DNA of 64,000 bases, from assembly GCA_947426305.1 (NCBI GenBank), contig CANEDP010000002.1, positions 1 through 64,000 on the forward strand, given 5' to 3'. Positions 54,083-64,000 of the stretch are shown here, piece by piece; position 1 is the first letter of the stretch, and every line of letters begins with the position of its first letter. This stretch comes from an uncultured Clostridia bacterium. Lineage in GTDB: Bacteria; Bacillota; Clostridia; TANB77; CAG-508. A program made the translations under genes and the position numbers. Below the pieces are notes generated by a model. It worked only from the letters and a program-made list of their open reading frames with translations, was not told the DNA's origin and did not search any database.

Positions 54083-55150
54083 TTAGGCTTGATATTTATT
54101 TTGTATTTCCTCAACTTCATGATAATGATTTTTTAAAATATCTAAAAATACATTTGCAATTTCTGGATCAAATTGTGTTCCTGAGCATTTTTGGATTTCT
54201 GTGATAACCACATCAAGTGGAAGAGCATTTCTGTAGGAACGCTTTGATGTCATGGCATCAAAAGTATCGGCTATTGCGGCAATTCTTGCAAAAAGTGGAA
54301 TATTTTCACCTGCTAATCCACTTGGGTAGCCGTGACCATCAAATTTTTCATGATGATGAAAAACAATTGGCACAATATCCTGAAAAATCGTAGCATTGGA
54401 AAGAATGTGTTTTCCAATAGAAGGATGATTTTTAATTTGCGAATATTCGTCATCGGTTAGTTTCGCTTCTTTTAGCAAAATACTATCTGGAATTCCAATT
54501 TTTCCAATATCGTGGAAAAGTCCACCGATTTTTAAGGTATGTAAATCGTCTTCCGATAATCCCATTTGTTTTCCAATTAGAACAGAATAGGCTGAAACTC
54601 GGTCTGAATGACCACGCGTATATGTATCTTTAGCTTCAACGGTGTGCCTGATAATTTCGATGCTTTCTAAATAAGCTTTTTCTAAATTTTCACGGGATTC
54701 TTTTAATTCGTCATTGATTTCTGTAATAATCTGCATTTGCTTGATTGACTTTATAGCAGATTCAATCAGCAATAGCAATTGGTCAAATTTATCACTTTTT
54801 TCGCAGTAACCTTGAATTGAAAGGCGTTTAATGGTTTCCAATGGTGGAGCCAAATCTTTGTGACCAGTTAGCAAAATAATGTATAATTCTTGATTGAATT
54901 TTCGAATTTCTTCGACGACTTGATCGCCATGGATAGGAGTCATGATGAAATCAAGTAGCATGAGGTCAAAATGTTCGTTTTTGACACGTTCGATGGCTTC
55001 TAGGGGATTGGTACAACCAATTAAAGTATAGCCAGAACGACGTAAAAATACGGATAGTGAATCAATAATTCCGCCTTCGTCATCTACTGCGATTATTTTA
55101 TAATCGTTTTTTTCGGAAAGTTTGTTTTGTTCAGAAAGTCTCATAAGCAT
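54083..55150 (-). CDS. Response regulator with HD-GYP phosphodiesterase domain
   Basis: REC (KIIAVDDEGGIIDSL...DLMLLDFIMTP); HDIGKIGIPD, HHEKFDGHGYPSGL. Confidence 0.93.
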   Translation of the reverse strand: MLMRLSEQNKLSEKNDYKIIAVDDEGGIIDSLSVFLRRSGYTLIGCTNPLEAIERVKNEHFDLMLLDFIMTPIHGDQVVEEIRKFNQELYIILLTGHKDLAPPLETIKRLSIQGYCEKSDKFDQLLLLIESAIKSIKQMQIITEINDELKESRENLEKAYLESIEIIRHTVEAKDTYTRGHSDRVSAYSVLIGKQMGLSEDDLHTLKIGGLFHDIGKIGIPDSILLKEAKLTDDEYSQIKNHPSIGKHILSNATIFQDIVPIVFHHHEKFDGHGYPSGLAGENIPLFARIAAIADTFDAMTSKRSYRNALPLDVVITEIQKCSGTQFDPEIANVFLDILKNHYHEVEEIQNKYQA

Positions 55151-55270
55151 AATCTCCTTACTTTGTTTCTTCTATTTTATCTTATTTTGGTGGGAATAGT
55201 CAATATAGTTTGACAAAATTTCCATAAAATTTCAAACAAAAATGAGAGATGGGAATCTCTCATTGAAAGG

Positions 55271-57290
55271 TTAATTTTTGATTGGCAAGGTAATATAAAA
55301 AGTGGTACCTTTGCCGAATTTCGGTTTCATAACTTAGATTGCCATTAAAATGAGCTCGAATATTGGAGTAAGACATGAACATTCCAAGTCCAGTACCGTT
55401 TTTGCCCTTTGTGGTAATCATTTCTTTGAATAATTTTGCCTGTGCGATTTCGGAAATACCAGGACCGTAATCTTTTATCGAGATGATAAGATTTGAACTG
55501 TCTCGATTGGCGGTTAGCTCGATGATTTTGTCTGTATAATTGTTGCCATAGGCTTCAATTGAGTTGGAAATAATGTTGTTGATGATTTGAACTAAACTGT
55601 TGATATTTCCGGTTAGTAAATCGGAATCTCCAACATTATTTTGAATTTTTAGAGTGGCAAGCGCATTTTTGACTTCATGCTTCATTAAAATGTCGATACG
55701 TTTGAATAATTCTGTAACAGAAAATTCAATGGATTCGTTGTCTGCTAAAGTTACGGTTTGGCCTTTTACAGTTGTGATAACGTCTGACATATAAGAAATG
55801 TGTCCTCTTAGTTTTTCAACCCATTCTCGCATATCACCTGCGATTTCATGCATATCTTCGTTTGTGACAGAAGAGTTGTCAATGGAAGCATCGTATTCGT
55901 TGATGAGGTCGGATAGACCTTCTAAACCTCCTGCAACGGAGAAAATAGGGGTTTTTAAGTTGTGGGCAATTCCACCAATCATTTGACCAAGAGAGGCAAG
56001 ACGCTCTTGTTCGATGAGCATATCTTGGTTGTTTTGGATTTTTCGTAGATGTTGACTTGTAAGTTCTTCAATTTTATTGTAAGAATAAGCAAGGTCACCG
56101 AATTCGTCGTTTGAAAGGATTGGTAGAATTTTTCTAGACGAATAGTCGTTTTCTTCAATTACATGTTCTAATGATTGTGATATAGTGGATATGTTGGTTG
56201 ATGTATTTTTGGACCAGATGTAAATAAATACAAAGTATAGTGTTAAAACTGCAATGATTATACCTATATAAAAATATAGCAAAGAGTAATCGGTGATATA
56301 ATATTCAAATCCAATATACCAACTTTCTCCGTTAGTATCTTTTAATTCTATCATATATGCTTGTTGCTCAGTTCCATAATATTCATATACCATTCCATTT
56401 GTGTCGTAGAAGAAATAATTCAAATAAGTTAAAAAGAAATCGGTAACTTCTGCTGCTGTATCAGAAACATAGATAGTTTCTCTGTTTGGTGGAATAATGA
56501 TATAATAATCAGAGTCTGAAAGTAATGGAATTGTGTTTAATTCTGATTTTAAATCTTCCATATTAATACTGCTGAAGTTTCTATTATCAAAATATGCTTT
56601 ATAATAGTTCATAGTAGAATTACCTTTTTCTTCAGTCGTTTTTGCATAACCAACTAAGGAAATTACTATAATGGAAGCGAGTAAAAATGGAATAATTTGT
56701 ATAATTAAATTAGTAGAAAACTTTATTCTAAATCCAGTATATTTTTCTGAATTATTTGAGATTTCGTAGGTTAAAACTGTAATTGCTTTTAATTGCTTTT
56801 GCAAAAACATGAATTGCAATAAACTAATTAGTGAAAGAATTGTAATTAATAATAGGGCAAATTTTAGGATAATAATATTAGAAATACCCAATACTGCACT
56901 CAAAATAATTCCAACTGACCATGTAACTATAATTTCAGATAGATAAAATATATAAGGAATGTTGAAACAATCTTTCCTAATTTTTTGGATTTCTTCAATT
57001 TCAATGGTCTGTTTGCGATAATATTTATTTAAAAATCTATAAATATTACGCATAAGTATATTGGTAATAATAGTAAATATAATTGTTAATAGTATAAAAA
57101 TTACAATATATTGTTGAACATGATTCAAAGGTTCAATCGTGTTTTGAAATTCTAAATCATTTTCTGCAAAAGGTGGATAATTAAAAATTACAGGCATTAT
57201 GATAGAGGTACAAATGATAATAATAAGATTAATTAGTCCTAGAAAAAAGAAATTTTTTCTTTTCAATTTTTTTACTTCCTTCGTATTCAT
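55271..57290 (-). CDS. Membrane sensor histidine kinase; C-terminus restored by +1 shift at CGG 55316-55314
   Basis: TM segments, HAMP-like region, GGIAHNLKTPI, HATPase; ATT (C) GGC AAA GGT ACC gives ETEIGKGTTFYITLPIKN then TAA 55273-55271. Confidence 0.9.
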
Positions 57291-57300
57291 TTTATTCTCC

Positions 57301-60300
57301 TTATTTTATTTTCATTGCTATATTAATAATATTTTCTAAATAATTTTTAGTAATTGGTTCCCATTTAAAATCTAATTTGTCTAAAATTTCCATAGTAATC
57401 TCATTACTATATTTATTATAATTACTATCTAATGTAGATTTCAAATATTCATTGCCAATAGAATAATTATTAGATAGTTTTTTCTGAAATGCTTTAGTAC
57501 TAACAGTAGAAAATTCTATATTTCTTTCTTTTAAAATATCCAAAATAGATGAAATTTTGATTTTTTTGTCATTTTCAATATGATAAATGGTGTTACAATA
57601 ATCGCTATTTAGGATTTTATAAATTGCTTTGCAACAATCATCTACAGGAGTTAAACACAATTTTGATTGTAGTGTTTCATCAGTACACATTTGCAATTGA
57701 CTTAATGCATTAATTGCTAATAAAAATCCATTTTGATTATAATTAATTTGGAAAACATTGTCTGAAATTCTTGGCATAATATTTCCAATTCTAAATATTT
57801 TTGCATTTAAAGCATTTTCCAAAATATTTTTTAAAATACTTTGCTCTGCTTCAAATTTTGACATTAAATAAGGATTTTTATTAAATGTCTGATTGATATT
57901 AAGTGTATTTTCTGTAAATTTTTCGGTAACATTTTTATTTGAGTAACCATTTAAAGATAGGGTAGAGATGTGTGCTAAACTAATATGAAAGTCTATACAT
58001 ATTTTAATTAAATGATTAACAGTTTCTACATTATCTACATAAGAAATAGGATATTTACCAATATGTTTTACATTTGCAGCGGCATTAACAATTGTTTTTA
58101 CATCCTTAAATACTCGATTATAAGTGCTTTCATTTAAACCTAAATTTTCTTTTCTTAAATCACCATTTAATACAACCGATTTTTTCTTAATTAATTTGCA
58201 GGTTTCTTCATCAAAATAAGTATGTATAATTTCATCAAAACGATCTTCACTTGTTAAATTTAATTTTTGTCTGACGATGCAATATATTTTTTTTGTAGTA
58301 TCTGATAAAGCAAATTCCTTTAATAAATGAACGCCGACAAATCCAGTTGTACCAGTTAATAAAATTTTTTCTAAATCCATTTGGCTAGAAGCATTCAAAA
58401 TTTTAGTAGGATTTGTAGTAATTATTTCATCAGATGCAAGTTCCTTTTTGATTAAATATGCTAAATCTTTGACAGTAGGATAATTGTATAAATCTTGAAT
58501 TGATATTTTCTTGTTATTAAGTTTGGCATATAAAATGGCAATATTAAGTGAATCAATTCCTAAATCATCCTCAAAATCATCTGTTATGGAAAAATCAAAA
58601 TTTACGATTCCATGGACAATATCGTAGATTTGTTGCTCTGTTTTATTAGTTGGTAGTAACAAATCATTTTTTTGATCAAAATATTCAATTGCCTGTTTTT
58701 CCAGTAATTTTTTGTTGATTTTTCCGTTATTAGTAAATGGAAGATTATCAAGTTCAATAATTTGCTTTGGTCTCATATAAAAGGTAAGATGTTCGTCAAT
58801 TACATTTTTTATATCTGAAACTGTAATATTAACACTATCAGATTTTTTTGCTATGAAAAGTACAATAGTATTAGTGTTTCTAATAGGAATTGAAACTAGA
58901 CTAATATCAAAGGAAGTTCCTAAAATATTTTGGATTCTAGTTTCTACTTCTATTAAAGAAACTAAATAGCCACCATTAACTTTTTTAAAATCATCATTTC
59001 TGCCATAAAAATCAAGTTCAAGATTTTTATTTATTTTAACGAAATCGCCAGTTTTATAGCCTTTTACAGTTTTATGAGTATAAGGATTGATAAATGTAAT
59101 GAAATTTTCCTTTGTTCTATTTTCTAGTTTAAAGTATCCATTTGAAATATTATGAATAGATGAGTTATCTTCAAAGATCACTAGTTCACCTTTTACATTA
59201 ACTGGTAATATCTCATTTGTACTATGATTCATAACAATGGCTCTTGAAAATGGAATAAGTTTGCCAATTGAAGAAGAGTTATTACTAACATCATTATCAT
59301 CCATAAGATGCGATGTAACCATTACAGTAGTTTCCGTTGGACCGTAAGTATTATAAAACTTCAAATTTGGATAATTTTTATGAAGATATTTGAATTTTTC
59401 TGGTTTTAATACTTCACCACCAGTACCAATTAATCGTATAAAACTTAGATCTATTTTTTGTTTTTGAGATATATTTTGTATTTGCTCTATCCATTTTGAA
59501 ACCGTAAAGAAACGAGTTATTTTTTCTTGTTGAATAATTTTACATACTTCGTTTGGATCAAGTTCTATATTTTTCGGTACAATAACTAATTTTCCGCCAT
59601 TTAGAAGACATGTATAAATATCGATTGTTGATGCGTCAAAAGAATATTTTAATAATGAAATAGCAATATCATCTGGCAAAAATTTTAAATCCTTATGCTG
59701 ATTTAATGAAGTAATAAGAGATACCACATTTTCATGTTTCAACATAACTCCTTTTGGTGTTCCAGTTGAACCAGAAGTATAAATCATATAGCATAAATCC
59801 GTTGATTTAATATGGATGTTCGGCATAGAAATATCTTCATTTAATAAATCATTAATTACAACTTGATTTTCGATAATGTTGTTTCCAATTTGCGTAGAAT
59901 ATTTTTCTTCTGTAATAAGTAATTCTGATTCACTATTTTTAACAATAAATTCAGCACGATCTTGCTCTTCTTCTGGCAGTATCGGAATATAATAACAACC
60001 TGCTTTCATGACTCCTAGCATAGCTACAAACATTTCAATGCTTTTATCAAAAATAAGAGAAATAGGAGAACCTTTTCGCACTTTTTGCTTAATAATTCCA
60101 TTTGCAACTGCATTAGATAATTCATCTAATTGCTTATAAGTAATCTCAGTTTCATTATATTTTAAGGCAACCTTAGATTTATTTTGTTGTACAATTTTTT
60201 GAAATCTACTTATAATTGTTTCATCTTCAAGGACAATATCTCCAGTATTATTAAATTTTTGAAGTAACGCAATATCAGTATCACAAAGAATGTTTATATT

Positions 60301-61602
60301 TTGAATGATGCAATTATTATTTCTAAGGACTTGTTTAATAATATGAAGAAATCTTTCATGGAGATTATCGATATCATTTTCAGAGAAAAGATTTAATAAG
60401 TAATCATAACATAATTCATTTTCACCAAAATGATTAACATAACTAATAACAAGCGGAGTTAGTTGAACATGATTAGGAAGCCAAGTTGTTTTATAAATTT
60501 CGCTATCAAAGTTTTTCTCTAAATTATTAACTTGATAGGAAAAAGCAATTTCATATAAATTAGTATTACCACCAGATAAGCTCATGTATTCTTTTTGAAT
60601 TTCTCCATAAGGAAAACTAGAATGTTTAAAACAAGCCATATTTGTTGCACTAATTTGTTTGCATAACTCCATAAAACTTAAATTTTCTTTCACCTGTATA
60701 CTAATTGGGAGAGTAGCTACAAACATCCCCATTATTTCAAGTTCTTTCTGAGATTTCTGTCGATTCAAGAAAGGAGTACCAATTACAATGTTTTTTTGAT
60801 TAAATATTTTTGAAAAATAAATTGAAATAATACCCAAAAAAAATGCGAATTCTGATATATTGTTTTTCTCACAAAAAGAAAGAATTTTTTGTTGCAAATT
60901 AAAATCGATTGTCTTAATAATTCTATTATTTTTCTTATCTTTTACAATTTCGAATTCATTTTTTGAAGATATATTTTTAACGTATTTTTTCCAGAATTCC
61001 ATATCGCGTAGATATTTATCAGAAGATTTATAGTTTTGACTTTTCTTAACATAATCAAGATAAGAAGTTTTTTTATCAATTACTCTATTTTCTTCTATTT
61101 CTGTATAATATTTTTGAATATTTTCAATAAAAATCTGCCCCATAGACCAACCATCGGCAATAATATGATGCATTTTTATACAAACACAGACACTAGTTGG
61201 TGTAGCAATTAATCTTAAATCATACAATTTGTTATTTAAAATATTAATATGTTCTAAATTAATTGTATCAAGTATTTCTTTAATTTTTGTCTCATTATCT
61301 TCATCTAGAAAATAAACAGGTAAATCATCATATTCATATTGGTGAATATATTGAACTGGATTTAAATCTTGCATTGTTATACGAATGCGTAAAGCATCAT
61401 TATTTTCAATAATTTTATTGATGGCCTTTTTTAAAATATCTAAATCTAAAGCTTTTTTTATAAAAAAAGTTCCGCAGACGTTATTAATATTACTATTTTC
61501 ATTCAATTTTTCAATCAGCCAAATATTTTCTTGAGGTATACTTAGATTATAATATTTTATTTCTTCATTTGCATTATTTTCCATTTCTACTTCCTTTTTC
61601 AC
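57301..61602 (-). CDS. Single-module NRPS: condensation-adenylation-PCP-thioester reductase
   Basis: C domain MHHIIADGWS; A domain YTSGSTGTPKG; PCP DLGIDSLNI; reductase LLTGTTGFVGVHLLKEF. Confidence 0.93.
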   Translation of the reverse strand: MKKEVEMENNANEEIKYYNLSIPQENIWLIEKLNENSNINNVCGTFFIKKALDLDILKKAINKIIENNDALRIRITMQDLNPVQYIHQYEYDDLPVYFLDEDNETKIKEILDTINLEHINILNNKLYDLRLIATPTSVCVCIKMHHIIADGWSMGQIFIENIQKYYTEIEENRVIDKKTSYLDYVKKSQNYKSSDKYLRDMEFWKKYVKNISSKNEFEIVKDKKNNRIIKTIDFNLQQKILSFCEKNNISEFAFFLGIISIYFSKIFNQKNIVIGTPFLNRQKSQKELEIMGMFVATLPISIQVKENLSFMELCKQISATNMACFKHSSFPYGEIQKEYMSLSGGNTNLYEIAFSYQVNNLEKNFDSEIYKTTWLPNHVQLTPLVISYVNHFGENELCYDYLLNLFSENDIDNLHERFLHIIKQVLRNNNCIIQNINILCDTDIALLQKFNNTGDIVLEDETIISRFQKIVQQNKSKVALKYNETEITYKQLDELSNAVANGIIKQKVRKGSPISLIFDKSIEMFVAMLGVMKAGCYYIPILPEEEQDRAEFIVKNSESELLITEEKYSTQIGNNIIENQVVINDLLNEDISMPNIHIKSTDLCYMIYTSGSTGTPKGVMLKHENVVSLITSLNQHKDLKFLPDDIAISLLKYSFDASTIDIYTCLLNGGKLVIVPKNIELDPNEVCKIIQQEKITRFFTVSKWIEQIQNISQKQKIDLSFIRLIGTGGEVLKPEKFKYLHKNYPNLKFYNTYGPTETTVMVTSHLMDDNDVSNNSSSIGKLIPFSRAIVMNHSTNEILPVNVKGELVIFEDNSSIHNISNGYFKLENRTKENFITFINPYTHKTVKGYKTGDFVKINKNLELDFYGRNDDFKKVNGGYLVSLIEVETRIQNILGTSFDISLVSIPIRNTNTIVLFIAKKSDSVNITVSDIKNVIDEHLTFYMRPKQIIELDNLPFTNNGKINKKLLEKQAIEYFDQKNDLLLPTNKTEQQIYDIVHGIVNFDFSITDDFEDDLGIDSLNIAILYAKLNNKKISIQDLYNYPTVKDLAYLIKKELASDEIITTNPTKILNASSQMDLEKILLTGTTGFVGVHLLKEFALSDTTKKIYCIVRQKLNLTSEDRFDEIIHTYFDEETCKLIKKKSVVLNGDLRKENLGLNESTYNRVFKDVKTIVNAAANVKHIGKYPISYVDNVETVNHLIKICIDFHISLAHISTLSLNGYSNKNVTEKFTENTLNINQTFNKNPYLMSKFEAEQSILKNILENALNAKIFRIGNIMPRISDNVFQINYNQNGFLLAINALSQLQMCTDETLQSKLCLTPVDDCCKAIYKILNSDYCNTIYHIENDKKIKISSILDILKERNIEFSTVSTKAFQKKLSNNYSIGNEYLKSTLDSNYNKYSNEITMEILDKLDFKWEPITKNYLENIINIAMKIK

Positions 61603-61727
61603 CTAAATTTTACTCTATCTTATCCAATAACCAACAAAAAATCAATATCTATCTGACAAAATATTAAAAAAATGTATAAAATTGTTGTTTTCGGAAAAAA
61701 TATCCAAAAAGGGAAGGTGCAAAATAG

Positions 61728-62855
61728 ATGTATTATGAAGAAAAAAAGAAAAACAAAGAAAAACTAATGCTATATTTTTTTATGGCGATTATTATTGCAT
61801 TATTAGTCGTATTAATTATAAAATCTGAAGTAGGAGATATGGCAAAAGTAAATCAATATCAAGCACAAAAAGTAAATTTCGATGAAAATACGCAAAAGGA
61901 AGAAAAAAAGGAAGAGATATCCAATATAAATTCAATAAACGAATCCATAAAAGCGATTGTTGGAATTTCCAAACTAAAACAAAGCGGAAGTTCTATTTTT
62001 GTCAATAATGCAGAACAAAAATTGGGCTTAGGAAGTGGAGTGATTATCACAGACAATGGCTATATTTTAACCAATCAACACGTTGCAGGAAACAAATACA
62101 GCAGTTGCTACGTAACGTTAGATGATGCAAACACATACGAAGGAAATGTAATTTGGGCAGATAGCAACATTGATTTAGCAATTGTAAAAATCAATAAAGC
62201 AAGCCTTGAATATTTAAAATTGGGAGATTCTGATGATTTAACTTTAGCCCAGGATGTCTATGCCATTGGAAATCCACTTGGACTAGAATTTCAGAAAACA
62301 GTCACAAAAGGAATTATAAGTAGTTTAAATCGAACCATTAAAATTGAAGAGGAAAACCAAAATGTCTATATGGAAGATTTAATTCAAACAGATGCAACCA
62401 TAAATGAAGGAAACAGTGGAGGTGCACTCATTAATTCTGCTGGCGAATTAATTGGGATTAATTCTGTTAAAATCAGCAATGCAGAAGGAATTGGTTTTGC
62501 TGTTCCAGTTAATATTGTCAAACCAATTATTAATAAACTAATCAACAACGGAAAATTTGACGAAGCCTGGCTTGGAATTTATGGATACGATAAAGAAGCA
62601 ATTCGTTATTTGAATTCGGATATTAAAATTGAAAATGGAATTTATGTTGCACAAATTGCTGCAGATGGACCATTGGTTAATTTGGATATACAAGAAGGAG
62701 ACATTATCACTCAAATTGATGATACCAAAGTCAATAAAATGAATGAACTAAAAAAATACATCTATCATAAATCTCCAAATGATATGGTAAAATTAAAAAT
62801 CCAAAGAAGTGGGAGAGAATTTATAATTGATGTAAAATTAGCAATGAAAAGTTAA
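61728..62855 (+). CDS. HtrA/DegP-like trypsin-type serine protease with PDZ
   Basis: ILTNQHVAG, DSNIDLAIVKI, NEGNSGGALIN; N-terminal TM. Confidence 0.93.
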   Translation: MYYEEKKKNKEKLMLYFFMAIIIALLVVLIIKSEVGDMAKVNQYQAQKVNFDENTQKEEKKEEISNINSINESIKAIVGISKLKQSGSSIFVNNAEQKLGLGSGVIITDNGYILTNQHVAGNKYSSCYVTLDDANTYEGNVIWADSNIDLAIVKINKASLEYLKLGDSDDLTLAQDVYAIGNPLGLEFQKTVTKGIISSLNRTIKIEEENQNVYMEDLIQTDATINEGNSGGALINSAGELIGINSVKISNAEGIGFAVPVNIVKPIINKLINNGKFDEAWLGIYGYDKEAIRYLNSDIKIENGIYVAQIAADGPLVNLDIQEGDIITQIDDTKVNKMNELKKYIYHKSPNDMVKLKIQRSGREFIIDVKLAMKS

Positions 62856-62876
62856 AAAAGTGCCATATGGCACTTT

Positions 62877-63314
62877 TTATGCTGATATGTTTTTGGTAGC
62901 AAAATCAGCAATAATTCCTAGAATTCCAGATGTAGCAAATAATACGACTGCACCAACTATTAAACCAGTTGCTGATTTTTTAAATTCAGCTTTCTCATTT
63001 GGTGCGGCAGACATATATTTAATAGCTACATAAGTTGTCATGATAATCGCAATTCCAATACCTACTATTCTTATAACAGTAATAATAGATCCAACAATAG
63101 TTTGCGTTGTTTCCGAGATACCACCGTCGTCTTCAGCTCCCCAATTTTCTGCATCGCTTAGGTATTTTGTAGCCCAACTACTGCTACTGCCAGTGGTACT
63201 TCCACCATCATTTTGACTTTGTTGCTGACCTGCTGCTAATGCTGTATTTCCTAATAAAAATACTATACTGACAAAAATGAACAATACATAAATTATTTTT
63301 AGATTTTTTTTCAT
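62877..63314 (-). CDS. TrbC/VirB2-like pilin or small membrane protein, copy 1
   Basis: Signal peptide, two TMs, IKYMSAAPNEKAEFKKSATGLIVGAVVLFATSGILGIIADF. Confidence 0.7.
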   Translation of the reverse strand: MKKNLKIIYVLFIFVSIVFLLGNTALAAGQQQSQNDGGSTTGSSSSWATKYLSDAENWGAEDDGGISETTQTIVGSIITVIRIVGIGIAIIMTTYVAIKYMSAAPNEKAEFKKSATGLIVGAVVLFATSGILGIIADFATKNISA

Positions 63315-63337
63315 AATTTTCTCCTTTATTGATTTAT

Positions 63338-63730
63338 TTAAGATGCTTTAATATTTACTGTTGTGTAATTTGCTATAATTCCTAAAATATTTCCTGCTGC
63401 AAAGATGAGTATAGCACCCAAAATATAAATAGTAGCAGATTTTTTAAATTCAGCTTTTTCACTTGGAGCAGCCATAATATATTTTATTGCCATATAGCTA
63501 AGCATAATAATGGCAACACCAGTTGCTACAATTCGAATGATATTAATAGCAGTTCCCATTGTAGTTTGAGCAATTTTATCAGCATCATGATTGCCCTTAA
63601 GAGTATCATATTGACTGAAATCGAAAGGGGAACTAGCTAAAGATGTTGACAAAAAGCTAAATAGGAAACTTAGGATAAATAGGGTAGTAAAAATTCGTTT
63701 TATGGTTTGTCGTTTCATTTTTTCCTCCAT
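63338..63730 (-). CDS. TrbC/VirB2-like pilin or small membrane protein, copy 2
   Basis: IKYIMAAPSEKAEFKKSATIYILGAILIFAAGNILGIIANY. Confidence 0.7.
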   Translation of the reverse strand: MEEKMKRQTIKRIFTTLFILSFLFSFLSTSLASSPFDFSQYDTLKGNHDADKIAQTTMGTAINIIRIVATGVAIIMLSYMAIKYIMAAPSEKAEFKKSATIYILGAILIFAAGNILGIIANYTTVNIKAS

Positions 63731-63897
63731 ACTCTAATTCTATTTTATAATACATTGTCATTTTTTTCAATACTTTTCCTAAAATTGTAATAAAAAAGTA
63801 ATATAAAAGAGACATAAAAGTGATATGTTTTGAAAAAAAGACATTTACTAGAGAGTAAATGTCTTTTATCTATTAACCTATTAAATTCTATCCTAAA

Positions 63898-64000
63898 TAC
63901 ATTTCATCTACATCAACTACTTCTGCATAAACAGAATTTTGCATTGAAGTAGCTTTAATGTTAGTAGAAGCAAAGTTTTTAATAATTCCTAAAATTCCTG
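63898..64000 (-). CDS. TrbC/VirB2-like protein, copy 3 (partial, runs off the window)
   Basis: Minus-strand translation GILGIIKNFASTNIKATSMQNSVYAEVVDVDEMYLG* matches the C-termini of the two neighbours. Confidence 0.65.

Noticed and set aside
1749-55316. Systematic basecalling error at a methylated motif as the cause of the CGG shifts
   Set aside because: No common flanking motif beyond CGG, and the sites are locked to the codon phase; kept as an alternative to test with raw reads rather than accepted.
1-64000. tRNA or rRNA genes, including a quadruplet-decoding tRNA
   Set aside because: No cloverleaf or rRNA sequence recognised by eye in this window; needs a tRNA scan of the full genome.

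Overview
AT-rich Firmicutes/Clostridia-like chromosomal window, mostly housekeeping genes (hslO, rsmA, PASTA-PBP, dapF, murC, spoVG, rplI, dnaB, tilS, ftsH, pcrA, tex) mixed with accessory genes. Main observation: eight otherwise healthy genes (conserved protein #1, Hsp33, ABC ATPase, FtsX-type permease, rhamnosidase, anti-sigma factor, Tex, histidine kinase) are each split into two ORFs by a +1 shift. All eight shifts, on both strands, fall on an in-frame CGG codon. Skipping its C and reading the next GGN as Gly restores the family sequence (e.g. Walker A GAS[CGGA]SGKST, kinase I[CGGC]KGTTF, Hsp33 GPV[CGGT]SIV). This suggests CGG-directed +1 frameshifting or quadruplet CGGN decoding. In a hand check of the clearly housekeeping ORFs I found no sense in-frame CGG. 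Six small accessory ORFs do carry about ten in-frame CGG codons, and these are recorded as counter-evidence. Other items: the distal end of a CRISPR array abutting a truncated M14 peptidase; a single-module C-A-T-R NRPS in an apparent operon with a histidine kinase and a REC-HD-GYP protein; four copies of a 24-bp palindrome around a WYL regulator; three ~200-bp GTCCCC-ended MITE-like repeats; a DnaB paralogue with a hyperacidic tandem repeat; a paralogue pair with one copy split by an in-frame TAA; and tandem VirB2/TrbC-like pilins. All work was by eye without database searches.
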